Shown: positions 28,512 to 37,788, counted from the first letter of the stretch. The stretch is DNA of 64,000 nucleotides from Erythrobacter litoralis HTCC2594 (GCF_000013005.1 NC_007722.1:253501-317500); one strand, 5' to 3'. The notes: generated from the letters alone by a model not told the origin. Program-made: numbers and translations.

Positions 28512-29300
28512 ATGACCGGTGAAAATCCCAGACAGCGCAGCCTGCTCCAGCGCCTCGCCATCCTTGTCGCCGTCGCCTGGCAGATCGGCGCGACCTTCCT
28601 CCCCCAGCTTGGCCTTGGAGAGCCGATCGGCGATCGCTCGGACAGCGTCCGCACGCTGATCACCCCATCGGGCTGGGCCTTTGCCATCTGGGGGCCATTG
28701 TTCTTCGGTTCGGCCGTTTTCGCGCTGTGGCAGATATTGCCGAAACAGGTCGACAATGCTTTGGTCGCGTGGATCGGCTGGTGGGCGGCGCTGGCGCTTG
28801 CCGCGCAGGGGGCGTGGGCGACCTATACGCAATTCGCCAACCTGACCGCGATCAGCGCGATCATTATCGCAACTTCACTGTTCGGCCTCCTCGCGATCCT
28901 GCGAATCATGACGCATTTCTCGCGGGACTTCACGCTGGCCGAGCGGATCATCGTGGGCGTGACATTCAGCGCGCTGGCCTCCTGGCTTACTGCCGCGACC
29001 ATCGTAAACATCTCCGCAACACTGGTTTACCATGGTCTCGCCGGGGGCTTCGAATATCCCGCCATCGCTGCGCTCATGGTCGTCGTCGGCGGCACGATCG
29101 CCGCAGCGGCCGTTGTGCGCAGCAAGGGCAATCCCTGGTTTGCGGCAGTCTTTTGCTGGGCGGTTCTGGCGATCTATTTCCGCGGCGGGCAGGAGGCGGA
29201 CAGCATAGCACTCGCCTGCATCATCGCCGGCCTGCTGGTCATCGGTGCAGCGATAGTCGGCCTGCGCGATGCGGAGAGCCGACGCCGTTGGTTCGGCTAA
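28512..29300 (+). CDS. TspO/MBR-like multi-pass membrane protein
   Basis: 262 residues, about seven hydrophobic segments. The motif ITPSGWAFAIWGPLFF resembles the PPGWVFGIVWPLLY-type signature of tryptophan-rich sensory (TspO) proteins and related eukaryotic-like membrane proteins, but the chain is about 100 residues longer than TspO. Ligand and role unknown. It converges on ugd with only 3 nt between stops. Confidence 0.6.
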   Translation: MTGENPRQRSLLQRLAILVAVAWQIGATFLPQLGLGEPIGDRSDSVRTLITPSGWAFAIWGPLFFGSAVFALWQILPKQVDNALVAWIGWWAALALAAQGAWATYTQFANLTAISAIIIATSLFGLLAILRIMTHFSRDFTLAERIIVGVTFSALASWLTAATIVNISATLVYHGLAGGFEYPAIAALMVVVGGTIAAAAVVRSKGNPWFAAVFCWAVLAIYFRGGQEADSIALACIIAGLLVIGAAIVGLRDAESRRRWFG

Positions 29301-29303
29301 TCC

Positions 29304-30614
29304 TCAGACCCGTCCGATGCTGACGTAGTCGAAGCCCTTCGCGCGAACATCGGACGGTGCGTAGATGTTGCGCAAGTCGACGAGCACCGGTGCTGCCGCC
29401 AGCTCCTTGACCCGATCGAGGTCGAGCGCGCGGAAGGCGTCCCATTCGGTCACGATGACCACCGCATCGGCGCCTTCGATTGCCTCATAAGAGTTCTCTG
29501 CCATAGCAACCTCGGGCATCAGCGGCTTGGCGATCTCCATGCCTTCCGGATCGTATGCGACGACGTTGACGCCGGCATCGGTCAGCGTCTGGGCGATTGC
29601 GATAGCCGGGCTGTCGCGCATGTCATCGGTGTTGGGCTTGAACGTCAGGCCCAGCAGCGCGACCTTTTTGCCGCGGGCTGCATCCATTCCACCGAGCGCA
29701 TCGATAACCTTGCGGCCCATCGCGCGCTTGCGACTTTCGTTGGTCTTGACCACCGCCTCGATGATCCGCACCGGACTGTCATAATCTTCGGCCGTCTTCA
29801 GCAAGGCCAGCGTGTCCTTGGGGAAGCAGGAGCCGCCATACCCTGGGCCGGCATTGAGGAACTTGGGGCCGATGCGGCCGTCCATCCCGATCCCGCGCGC
29901 CACGTCCTGGACATTGCCGCCGACCTTTTCGCACAGATCCGCCATTTCGTTGATGAAGGTGATCTTGGTCGCGAGAAACGCATTGGCGGCATACTTGATC
30001 AGCTCGCTCGATCGGCGGCTGGTGAAAAGGATCGGAGATTCGTTCAGATAGAGCGGGCGATAGACCTCCGTCATGATCTCGCGGCCGAAATCGTCTTCGG
30101 TACCGATCACGATACGGTCGGGGCGCTTGAAGTCGCCGATTGCGGCACCTTCGCGCAGGAACTCGGGGTTGGAAACAACGGCGAAGCGATGCTTTGTCCC
30201 GGCGTCGGCGATAATGCGTTCGACTTCGTCTCCGGTGCCGACCGGGACGGTGGACTTTGTCACGATGACCGCATCGTTGGCGAGGTTCTTGCCCACTTCG
30301 CGCGCGACTTCGTGAACGAAGGTGAGATCGGCGTGCCCGTCGCCGCGGCGGCTTGGCGTGCCGACGGCAATGAAGATCGCCTTTGCGCCCTCGATCCCTT
30401 CGCCGAGGTCTGTAGTGAAGCTGAGCCGACCGGCTTTGACATTCGCATCGACCAGCGCATCGAGCCCCGGCTCGTAGATCGGCATGATGCCATCATGCAG
30501 GCGGTCGATCTTGGACTGGTCCTTGTCGATGCAGACAACGTCGTGGCCGAAATCGGCAAAGCATGCACCGGAAACCAGGCCGACGTAGCCGGATCCCACC
30601 ATTGCGATTTTCAT
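29304..30614 (-). CDS. ugd: UDP-glucose 6-dehydrogenase
   Basis: 436 residues. Oxidises UDP-glucose to UDP-glucuronate with two NAD+, supplying exopolysaccharide or glycolipid synthesis. N-terminal Rossmann motif GSGYVGLVSG (residues 7-16), NAD-domain motif STVPVGTG, catalytic cysteine in GPGYGGSCFPKDT, and C-terminal UDP-binding domain (LGLTFKPNTDDMRDSP). ATG 30614 overlaps the upstream phosphatase stop (ATGA). Normal length. Confidence 0.96.
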   Translation of the reverse strand: MKIAMVGSGYVGLVSGACFADFGHDVVCIDKDQSKIDRLHDGIMPIYEPGLDALVDANVKAGRLSFTTDLGEGIEGAKAIFIAVGTPSRRGDGHADLTFVHEVAREVGKNLANDAVIVTKSTVPVGTGDEVERIIADAGTKHRFAVVSNPEFLREGAAIGDFKRPDRIVIGTEDDFGREIMTEVYRPLYLNESPILFTSRRSSELIKYAANAFLATKITFINEMADLCEKVGGNVQDVARGIGMDGRIGPKFLNAGPGYGGSCFPKDTLALLKTAEDYDSPVRIIEAVVKTNESRKRAMGRKVIDALGGMDAARGKKVALLGLTFKPNTDDMRDSPAIAIAQTLTDAGVNVVAYDPEGMEIAKPLMPEVAMAENSYEAIEGADAVVIVTEWDAFRALDLDRVKELAAAPVLVDLRNIYAPSDVRAKGFDYVSIGRV

Positions 30615-31414
30615 ACCAAGCTGTCCCTTTTTTCGATCCTGATTGTGCCGTTGTCGTCCACGGCCTGAATCATGCGCCGCCGGTTTTCTTCCAGCACCAG
30701 CGCGGTTAGTCGCCCGAAGCGGAAGGCTCCCGTATCGATGCCTATACGGTTGCTTTTCTCATCGACGTCTTCGAAGATCGTGTGACCATGTACGACCACG
30801 CGCGGATGCGGCTGGTCGTAGGCCAGAAAACGGTCCCGGATCCACAGCAAGTCGTCGCGCGCCTGCTCTTCCAGCGCCACCTTTGGCTTGATGCCGGCGT
30901 GGACAAAGACGTAATCGCCAGCGATGACCATCTCTTCGAAGTTTTTGATGAACTTACGGTGCGACTTGGGCACGAGGTCGTGCAGCAACTCCTGCAGTTC
31001 GTCGAGTGTCGCGGCGTTGTATTTCTTGGGCGAGATGCCGTAGCTGAGGATTGTGTCGCGGCCGCCATGGCGGAGGAAATGGCGCAGGACCTTGGTATTT
31101 TCGAAGGACTGCAGGAACATCTCTTCATGATTGCCGGCGAGAATCCGTACCGGACGGCGTTTCTTCCACGCGCGCGCGTTCTCGATCACCTTTGCGCTTT
31201 CGGGACCGCGGTCGACCAGGTCGCCGAGCAGCACGACCTGCGTGTCGAGTTCGGGCACCTTGTCGCATTCCTTGTCGATCGCCTTGATCAGCGCTTCGAA
31301 CAGGTCGTTGCGACCGTGAATATCGCCGATCGCGTAATAGCGCGTCCCTTCCGGCACGAATGCGGAAGGCGCGTCCGATTTGGATCGGATGAGTTTCTTG
31401 ATCGACTTAAGCAT
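30611..31414 (-). CDS. serine/threonine-type metallophosphoesterase
   Basis: 267 residues. Calcineurin-fold two-metal phosphatase of the PPP type. Motifs: GDIHGR (metal 1), GDLVDRGP (bridging Asp), AGNHEE (His/Asn), then FVHAGI and VVHGHT. The N-terminus is basic and not a signal peptide. Cytosolic. It precedes ugd with a 4-nt overlap, so it may act on a sugar-polymer regulator or simply be co-expressed. Confidence 0.9.
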   Translation of the reverse strand: MLKSIKKLIRSKSDAPSAFVPEGTRYYAIGDIHGRNDLFEALIKAIDKECDKVPELDTQVVLLGDLVDRGPESAKVIENARAWKKRRPVRILAGNHEEMFLQSFENTKVLRHFLRHGGRDTILSYGISPKKYNAATLDELQELLHDLVPKSHRKFIKNFEEMVIAGDYVFVHAGIKPKVALEEQARDDLLWIRDRFLAYDQPHPRVVVHGHTIFEDVDEKSNRIGIDTGAFRFGRLTALVLEENRRRMIQAVDDNGTIRIEKRDSLV

Positions 31415-31678
31415 GGAGGTGTGGGGCTACGGCAATTCGTCGGGGGGCGCCATAGGGGCTCGGGCCACCTATCGCAACGCACAATCCTGTGAGCGTAGCG
31501 GAGCAGTGGTGCGAAAACGCAACGCTCGCCCCGGCGTTGAGGGCTAGTCTACAATTTTCTTGTGCAGCGCAGCAAACCCGTGCAAGTATCTGTCTCGTCG
31601 ACCCGAGATTGCAGGCAAAAATTGCAACCGGTCGGCGCGCAGGTGGGACGAAGCGACACCCTAACGAAGGAAAATGTC

Positions 31679-32596
31679 ATGCTTACGTCCTCTCGCGGCC
31701 TCGCCGCGACCTTTCTTGCCGGTACTGCCTTCGTGGCAACTCCGGTTTTCGCCACCGAAACCAACGAGACCGTCGCGGGCAGCGAGGCAAGGCCGGTGGC
31801 TCAAACGATCGAAATCGAAGCCATTGATGCCTTGATTGGCGACGGGCAGGCCGATGCGCCTGCCGATGCATTCTCGGTGGAGGCCGACGCGCTCGAGCGT
31901 GTCATTGCTCCGGTGGACAAGCCCAGCAAGGCCGGTGGCGACAGCGGTGTCGAATTCTCCGCCAATGTCGCGCTCACGACCGAATACCGTTTCCGCGGCG
32001 TCGACCTGTCGGGCGGAGAGCTCGCCATCCAGGGCGGCTTCGACGTGACGCTTCCGGCCGGCTTCTATGTCGGTACCTGGGCCAGCTCGCTCGACGAGAC
32101 CACAGTCGGCTACGGCAGCACCGAGCTCGACGTCTATGGCGGCTGGAGCGGCGATGTCACCGACGGCGTTGCCCTCGATGTAGGTGTGATCGGCTATCTC
32201 TATCCCGATGCGGGCCCTGGCGATTTCGACTATGTCGAATTCTACGGTTCGGTCGCCTTCACTTTCGGCCCCGCCGAAACCACGCTCGGCGTCGCCTATG
32301 CGCCTGACCAGGACTCGCTCGGCAGCACCGACAATCTGTATCTGTACACCGACGTCGGTATCGGCATTCCCAATACGCCGATCACCATCAACGGCCATCT
32401 CGGATACACCGATGGCTTCCTGACCTTCACCAACGACGGCAAGGCGTGGGATTGGTCGATCGGTGCAGAGGTCGCGATCCCCGACACGCCGCTGTCGGTC
32501 AGCGCAGCCTATGTCGGGGCCGAGGGCGATATCCCGGCCGGCTTTTACGATTTCGTCGACGATGCTTTCGTCGTCACGGTGAGCGCCAGCTTCTGA
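31679..32596 (+). CDS. TorF-family (Gcw_chp) putative porin
   Basis: 305 residues from ATG 31679 (AAGGA upstream). Signal peptide to about 26 (TPVFATE). After an acidic low-complexity stretch, the Gcw_chp pattern appears: VALTTEYRFRGVDLSGGELAIQGG, then alternating beta-strand segments ending in Phe (VVTVSASF). Outer-membrane beta-barrel of unknown cargo. The gene is divergent from the phosphatase; 264 nt lie between, without a further reading frame. Confidence 0.85.
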   Translation: MLTSSRGLAATFLAGTAFVATPVFATETNETVAGSEARPVAQTIEIEAIDALIGDGQADAPADAFSVEADALERVIAPVDKPSKAGGDSGVEFSANVALTTEYRFRGVDLSGGELAIQGGFDVTLPAGFYVGTWASSLDETTVGYGSTELDVYGGWSGDVTDGVALDVGVIGYLYPDAGPGDFDYVEFYGSVAFTFGPAETTLGVAYAPDQDSLGSTDNLYLYTDVGIGIPNTPITINGHLGYTDGFLTFTNDGKAWDWSIGAEVAIPDTPLSVSAAYVGAEGDIPAGFYDFVDDAFVVTVSASF

Positions 32597-32618
32597 TCCG
32601 AGTCGCAGAACACGAAGG

Positions 32619-32643
32619 AGGGGGCGGGCGACCGCCCCCTTTT
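32619..32643 (+). terminator. rho-independent terminator of the porin gene
   Basis: AGGGGGCGG pairs with CCGCCCCCT, loop GCGA, followed by TTTT. Placed 23 nt after the porin stop and just before the convergent SIMPL gene stop. Confidence 0.85.
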
Positions 32644-32648
32644 CCGCG

Positions 32649-33434
32649 TCAACCGATCGAGAAATTGATCGTCGTCACCACGCGGACCTTCTTGAAGGGC
32701 GAATCCGCAACGCCCCAGCCTCCGGCTTCGCCGTCGCGTGCCTCAATGGTGAAATAGCCCTGCGTCGCTTCGCGGATGGCACCCACCTCGGTCCCGCTGT
32801 CCTCCGCGAACTGCTCGGCGGCCGCACGGGCATCGCGGGTGGCTTCCGCGACCATCTCCGGCTTGATCTCGTTGAGCTTGGTGAAGCTGTAGGACATGCC
32901 CGATCCTTCCTCGAGAAAAACTCCCGTGCTCACGAGATCGAACTGGCGCGAGACGGCTTTCTGCGCGAGCGCGATATCGTCGCTGCGCAGCGCCAGCCGC
33001 TGGCGCACAGTATATTTGGTGACGCCGTTTTCGGTATAGCTCGAGACATTGGCGCCGGTCGGCTGGAGCGCATCTTCGGGAAAGCCGAGGTCCTTGAAGA
33101 AGGCGCGGATGTTCTCGGTATCGCGCCGCACCTTGGCCTGCGCACCGGCCAGGTCGGTCGAACTGCTGGCATAGCTGATCGTCCAGGTCGCGAGATCGGC
33201 CGTGACGTCGCGCTCGGCCAGTCCGCGCACGGTTACCGAGCGATCGGCTTCCTTGGCGCGCAGCAATCCGTCGCCCAACAGGTAGCCACCGGCGATAAGA
33301 CCGATCGACACGACAGCCGCAGTGCTCAGCCAGCGCTTGGTCAGGGCATCCAGAAAGCTGCCGCCTTTGCCATCGTACTCACCGACGAAGGGCTTGTCCC
33401 CCGACATGGTTTCGGGTCTGGTCTCCTCGCTCAT
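32649..33434 (-). CDS. SIMPL domain (DUF541) protein
   Basis: 261 residues with one N-terminal membrane helix (36-57) that anchors a periplasmic SIMPL domain (VTVRGLAERDVTADLATWTI, ALRSDDIALAQKAV). GGAGGA lies 4-9 nt before ATG 33434. Members are linked to oxidative stress or kinase signalling in other bacteria, but the biochemical role is not settled. Divergent from gloA. Confidence 0.87.
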   Translation of the reverse strand: MSEETRPETMSGDKPFVGEYDGKGGSFLDALTKRWLSTAAVVSIGLIAGGYLLGDGLLRAKEADRSVTVRGLAERDVTADLATWTISYASSSTDLAGAQAKVRRDTENIRAFFKDLGFPEDALQPTGANVSSYTENGVTKYTVRQRLALRSDDIALAQKAVSRQFDLVSTGVFLEEGSGMSYSFTKLNEIKPEMVAEATRDARAAAEQFAEDSGTEVGAIREATQGYFTIEARDGEAGGWGVADSPFKKVRVVTTINFSIG

Positions 33435-33508
33435 TCATTCCTCCATCCGTCTCACCCTGCGACGAGTTGTGCATTTGTGTCGCTGAACCGTTTCTGAAGG
33501 AAAGCTGC

Positions 33509-33946
33509 ATGGTCAAATATCTGCATTCGATGATCCGGGTCGCCGACCCGGACGCGGCAGTCGATTTTTTCAAATTGATTGGCTTGGAAGAGGTGCGCCG
33601 CTTCGATGTCGAAGCTGGGCGGTTCACGCTGATCTTCCTCGCCGCGCCCGGGCAGGAAGGCGTGGCCGAGGTCGAACTGACCTACAACTGGCCGCCCGAA
33701 GACGGCAGCGAACCGGAGGACTATGACGGTGGCCGCAATTTCGGCCATCTCGCCTACCGGGTCGACAATATCTACGAGACCTGCCAGCGGCTGATGGATG
33801 CGGGTGTGACGATCAACCGTCCGCCGCGCGACGGGCACATGGCCTTCGTCAAGTCACCCGACGGAATATCGGTCGAATTGCTGCAGGAAGGCAATCTGCC
33901 GCCGCAGGAACCCTGGGCCAGCATGGAGAATACCGGGAGCTGGTGA
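33509..33946 (+). CDS. gloA: lactoylglutathione lyase (glyoxalase I), VOC fold
   Basis: 145 residues. Converts the hemithioacetal of methylglyoxal and glutathione to S-lactoylglutathione. Metal ligands are visible in the usual order: His6 (KYLHSMIRV), Glu in VAEVELTYNW, His in NFGHLAYRV and Glu in ISVELLQ. ATG 33509 has GAAGGAA upstream; an earlier GTG-type frame start adds 14 non-conserved residues. Normal length. Confidence 0.88.
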   Translation: MVKYLHSMIRVADPDAAVDFFKLIGLEEVRRFDVEAGRFTLIFLAAPGQEGVAEVELTYNWPPEDGSEPEDYDGGRNFGHLAYRVDNIYETCQRLMDAGVTINRPPRDGHMAFVKSPDGISVELLQEGNLPPQEPWASMENTGSW

Positions 33947-33961
33947 GCCGCTCGCGCTCCG

Positions 33962-35179
33962 TCAGGGGGTGACTGTCTGGGGCGGTCGCTCTTCGGGATG
34001 CGTCGTCGTCAGGCGCAGGATGGTGTAGCCGAGGATCGCCGAGATCAGCGAGCCGCCGAGAATGCCGATCTTGGCCTCGTCGATCAGCAGGCGGCTGTCG
34101 GTAAAGGCGAGCCCGCTGATGAAGAGCGACATGGTGAAGCCGATCCCGGTCAGGATGCTGACACCCCAGATCTCGATCCAGTTGGCGTTGGCCGGTGCTT
34201 TGGCAATGCCGAGTTTCACGGCAGCCACGATGATGCCGAAAATGCCAAGCTGTTTGCCCACCACCAGGCCTGCTGCGATGGCCAGCGGCAGTGGGGCCAG
34301 GACAGCGTCCAGACCCATGCCGCTGAGGTTCACACCGGCATTGGCGAAACCGAAGATCGGCACCACAAGATAGGCGCTCCACGGCGCGAGGCCATGCTCG
34401 AGCTTCTCCAGAAGCGAGTGTCCGTCCTTGCGGCGCATCGGGATGGTAAGTGCCGCCATCACGCCGGCGATGGTCGCATGAACGCCCGAGAACAGCACCG
34501 CCACCCAAAGCACCAGCGCGACGAGGATATAGGGCCAGATCCGGTCGACCCCGAACTTGTTCATGCCGACCATGACGCCGAAGATGCCCAGCGCGATGAC
34601 GAGCCACATGACCTTGAGGTTCGCGGTGTAGAAGGCGGCGATTACGAGCACCGCACCGATATCGTCGACGATGGCGACAGTCAGCAGGAACAACCGCAGC
34701 GAGGCTGGCACACGACTGCCGAGCAGGCCGAGCACCCCCATGGCGAAGGCAATGTCGGTGGCGGCCGGGATCGCCCAGCCGCGCACCAGCGCGCTGTCCG
34801 TGCCGACAACGCCGACATATACAATCGCAGGTACGGCCATCCCTGCGATCGCCGCGAGCACCGGCAGCGTGCGTTGCTCGGGACTGGATAGCTGTCCGCA
34901 AATAAGCTCGCGTTTCACTTCCAGGCCGACGACGAAGAAGAAAATCGCCATCAGGCCGTCGTTGATCCACAGGTGCAGATCGTCGAGCTTGGCGATCGGG
35001 GTCCATGCCAGATCGCCGTAGAACATTTCTTCGTAAGCGCCCGCCAGCGGCGAATTGGCGACGATCATGGCCGCCGCTGCCACGAGTATCAGCAGAATGC
35101 CGGCAGAGGCATCGCTGACAAACAGGGCGCGGACGGGTGCAAAGGCGCGGGACAGGGGGCTGCGGATCGGGTCAACCAT
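33962..35179 (-). CDS. nhaA: Na+/H+ antiporter NhaA
   Basis: 405 residues from ATG 35179; a more distal ATG would add 13 residues. pH-regulated electrogenic antiporter of the inner membrane. Motifs: FFVVGLEVKREL, AIPAATDIAFAMGVL, and the ion-binding Asp pair in LLTVAIVDDIGAVLVIA. About 12 helices. Converges on gloA and is divergent from the broken glycosyltransferase gene. Confidence 0.94.
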   Translation of the reverse strand: MVDPIRSPLSRAFAPVRALFVSDASAGILLILVAAAAMIVANSPLAGAYEEMFYGDLAWTPIAKLDDLHLWINDGLMAIFFFVVGLEVKRELICGQLSSPEQRTLPVLAAIAGMAVPAIVYVGVVGTDSALVRGWAIPAATDIAFAMGVLGLLGSRVPASLRLFLLTVAIVDDIGAVLVIAAFYTANLKVMWLVIALGIFGVMVGMNKFGVDRIWPYILVALVLWVAVLFSGVHATIAGVMAALTIPMRRKDGHSLLEKLEHGLAPWSAYLVVPIFGFANAGVNLSGMGLDAVLAPLPLAIAAGLVVGKQLGIFGIIVAAVKLGIAKAPANANWIEIWGVSILTGIGFTMSLFISGLAFTDSRLLIDEAKIGILGGSLISAILGYTILRLTTTHPEERPPQTVTP

Positions 35180-35270
35180 AGGTGCGCGCCCTATCGATGG
35201 ATATTTCCCGCGTTGCAAGGCCCGATCCGGTTCGCTAGGTCAGTTAACGAGGACAGAGTCAGGAGCGCTC

Positions 35271-36227
35271 GTGAATCTCGCAGGCTTGACTGCGGGCGAA
35301 TGTCTGGTTCTCGTCCAATACGAACTTCTTCTCTTTGCCGGACTCTTTTTCCTTTTGGGGGCGCTCGACGAACTGATCGTCGACGCGGTCTGGTTGTGGC
35401 TGAGACTGACCGGCCGCGGCGAAACCATCGAGGTCAGGCGGCGGGAGCGGTCTCTTCCGCTGGAAGGCAAGTCGGCGGTCTTTATCCCGGCCTGGCAGGA
35501 AGCGAACGTGATCGGCACCACCGTCGAGCACATGCTGTCGGCCTGGCCGCAGCGCGCGTTGCGGCTCTATGTCGGCTGCTATCGCAACGATCCCGCGACG
35601 CTTGCGGCGATCGTCGAGGCCGCGCCGGGCGATCCGCGCCTGCGTGTGGTGATCCACGATTGCGATGGTCCGACCACCAAGGCCGATTGCCTCAACCGGC
35701 TCTATCGCGCTGTCGAGGAAGACGAGGCTCGCTCGGGAGAGCGTTGCCGCATGGTATTGCTGCACGATGCAGAGGATATGGTCGATCCCGCCGCGCTCGA
35801 ACTGTGCGGTCGCGCCATCGCCTCTGCCGATTTCATCCAGTTGCCGGTCTTGCCGGAGCCGCAGAAGCGCTCGCGCTGGATCGGCAGCCATTACTGCGAG
35901 GAATTCGCCGAAGCGCATGGCAAGGCGATGGTGGTGCGCGATGCGCTAATGTCTTGGTCAAAGAAACGCAGAGGGCGCGAGTTGGTTGTATTGACTTACA
36001 CGCCTAACTTCGTAGTAAGAAAAACATGCACGGTCCAAGAAAAGATCGAGTTCATGATGAAGGTGCTTTTAACAAGCGGATTCATAGGGAAGCTAGTCGC
36101 GAGCGGATCGCGCCAGAGACTGCGCTTATTTGTGCCATTTGGGCAGGATCGGTTGCACTTGGGTTGTTCACGCTTTTCACCCTGTGATGTCGCAGAAGTC
36201 AGAACGGCTCGTTTCGTCGAGTGGTAA
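35271..36227 (+). pseudogene. nfrB-like glycosyltransferase, truncated at about 35947
   Basis: From GTG 35271 about 225 residues match an NfrB-type membrane glycosyltransferase: a membrane helix (LLLFAGLFFLLGALDELIVD), then AVFIPAWQEANVIG, VIHDCDGPTTKADCLNRL and MVLLHDAEDMVDPAALEL. Identity to the family stops after MVVRDAL (35948). The next 93 codons to the stop at 36227 encode basic, unrelated sequence in AT-richer DNA. Full members have roughly 700 residues, so the rest of the transferase and the C-terminal part are gone. NfrA/NfrB form the N4 phage receptor system in E. coli. Probably non-functional. Confidence 0.72.
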
Positions 36228-36316
36228 AACATAGCTGAAACAAAATGACTTTTCTTTTGGGCCTTTCTAGGCAAGAAGAAGGTCGATCGCTGAAAAGCAT
36301 AGGGGGGAAGTAAATA

Positions 36317-37006
36317 ATGAGATATGCGCCCATAGCGGTGGCAGCGCTTTGTGCTGCCGCCACGGCAGTTGCTCAAGATTCATCACAGCAAATGGCGCAA
36401 GCCGAGCAACCAACGACCCAGATCGCGCCTGCACCGATTGCAGCGCCGACTACGCAAAATGCTACGCTTCGCGCCGGCACACCTGTCACTTTGCGATTCA
36501 TGGAGGAAGTGACCACGAAGAAGAAACGCGCGAGAGTCGGCCAGCGTGTCCGAATGGAAGTCGTGTCACCGGTAGAGGTCAACGGTGTCGTGGTTATTCC
36601 AGCGGGCAGCCCTGCGGAGGGTGAGATTACGTCGGTTCGCAACAAGGGCATGTGGGGTAAATCTGGGCACCTGGAAGCGCAGGCTCTGTTTACTAGGGTC
36701 AATGGACGCCAAATCCGATTGTCTGGCACGGTCGACGATAAAGGTGTTACTGGTACAGGCGGTGTGGTCGCTTCCATCGCACTTGTGCCTCTCGCGGGGT
36801 TTTTCGTAACCGGGACGAGCGCCGTTCTGCCCAAAGGAGGCGAGTTCGGAGCTTTCATCGATGAAGACGTGCCATTGGCTATCGCTGCGTCGAAGCCCGC
36901 GCCGATGGTCGTTGGCGCTGCGGCGGAGCCGATGAGTGTTGGCAACGCGTCAGCAACAGCTCCAGTGACCGAACAGACCGCTGTTTCGGACCCCGCCTCC
37001 AAATGA
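36317..37006 (+). CDS. exported hypothetical protein in the inserted segment
   Basis: 229 residues. Signal peptide (MRYAPIAVAALCAAATAVAQ), Pro/Gln-rich linker, then a beta-rich core at about 50-170: LRAGTPVTLRFMEEVTTKKK, VGQRVRMEVVSPVEVNG and VVIPAGSPAEGEI, then a hydrophobic Gly/Ala stretch (ASIALVPLAGFFVTG). A disordered tail follows. AGGGGGGAAG is 7 nt upstream. I recall similar proteins of unknown function in sphingomonads but cannot name the family. Probably periplasmic. Confidence 0.65.
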   Translation: MRYAPIAVAALCAAATAVAQDSSQQMAQAEQPTTQIAPAPIAAPTTQNATLRAGTPVTLRFMEEVTTKKKRARVGQRVRMEVVSPVEVNGVVVIPAGSPAEGEITSVRNKGMWGKSGHLEAQALFTRVNGRQIRLSGTVDDKGVTGTGGVVASIALVPLAGFFVTGTSAVLPKGGEFGAFIDEDVPLAIAASKPAPMVVGAAAEPMSVGNASATAPVTEQTAVSDPASK

Positions 37007-37152
37007 TCTGACCGAATCCAAACGCAAAGCAGCATTTCCATGAGCTTTATGCTTTGCGTGTGGAAACGGAACCTTTCGTGTTGCAATTGATCTTCAATCC
37101 AGTTAGCTAATCTAGCTACAGAGGACAGCGTTTCAAATAATGGGGCGCAAGA

Positions 37153-37464
37153 ATGGGAATTATCAACGCAATAATTGCAGAAATTATCAAGGATGAAAAA
37201 GAAGGAGCGACTGTAACTAATGTCGTAAAGGCGACGCGGATCGATGCCAGCGATGCTCTTTACATCATTCGGTCGCTCCTGAAGGATCGCATAATCAAGA
37301 AGGTTGATGGTGATCGGCTGGTCAGCACGAATCCTAATGTCTATCGAAGGGCGTTACAGATCAATCTCGATAATGGCGGGTCGGCATTTGATTGGCCCGA
37401 GCGGGTTGCCGACGGAAGTAGAGCCGACGCGAAGCCGCGCGAGGGTGTCGGCAAAGATGAGTAG
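37153..37464 (+). CDS. small hypothetical protein, winged-helix-like
   Basis: 103 residues. Residues 1-60 (GIINAIIAEIIKDEKEGATV, VKATRIDASDALYIIRSLLK, KVDGDRLVSTN) have the helix-helix-helix then beta-turn layout of a small winged helix, but no family is recognised. The first half uses A/T-ending codons more than window genes normally do. The C-terminal 35 residues look disordered. It is near the right edge of the inserted segment and could be a regulator of the adjacent exported protein. Confidence 0.45.
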   Translation: MGIINAIIAEIIKDEKEGATVTNVVKATRIDASDALYIIRSLLKDRIIKKVDGDRLVSTNPNVYRRALQINLDNGGSAFDWPERVADGSRADAKPREGVGKDE

Positions 37465-37510
37465 ATCGCGAAATCCTACTCTGCAAGCCCGCCGAACTAC
37501 ATAGATTGAG

Positions 37511-37788
37511 AATATGTCGGCGGTGCCTTCGCCACGCCATTCGCGGACGGTCAGATGCGCGTGGTGCGGCGTATCGCAATCGGCGACCGGATGGCTTTGC
37601 AGGTCGGTGCAGGTGTGTGGGGCGGTGCGCAGGAGGGGGCTTCGCGGCTCGATGTGGGGCCAACCGTTGCAGCCGATCTCACGGTCGCGAAGGTGCCGCT
37701 GCGCCTGTCGCTCGACTACCACAAGCGCGTTGCCGGCAATGCGCAGCCCGGCAACGGGGTCGCGCTGACGCTCAGCAGCGGATTCTAG
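37511..37788 (+). pseudogene. 3' remnant of an outer-membrane beta-barrel gene (nfrA-like)
   Basis: An open frame runs from 37511 to the stop at 37788 without a credible start; a stop codon lies just before it. The 91 codons encode amphipathic strands (RRIAIGDRMALQVGAGVWGG, VPLRLSLDYHKRVAGN) ending in Phe (LTLSSGF), the usual C-terminus of outer-membrane barrels. Position after an nfrB fragment suggests the missing partner NfrA. Assignment to NfrA is inference. Confidence 0.55.

Larger units (their letters stand above)
35948..37510. other. AT-richer inserted segment replacing nfr genes
   Basis: About 1.56 kb whose base composition is clearly lower in G+C than both flanks; runs such as 36001-36100 and 37140-37220 are near 45%. 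It is bounded on the left by the end of nfrB similarity and on the right by the start of beta-barrel similarity. It carries two plus-strand genes. No transposase, integrase or terminal repeat is seen. The exact ends cannot be fixed without an intact relative. Confidence 0.6.

Noticed and set aside
35996..36376. 127-codon minus frame at the left of the inserted segment
   Set aside because: Ser/Lys-rich, no ribosome site or domain, and overlaps the start of the exported protein gene; probably chance in AT-richer DNA.
35948..37510. Insertion sequence in the nfr region
   Set aside because: No transposase gene, terminal inverted repeats or target duplication visible; only a composition change and broken neighbours.
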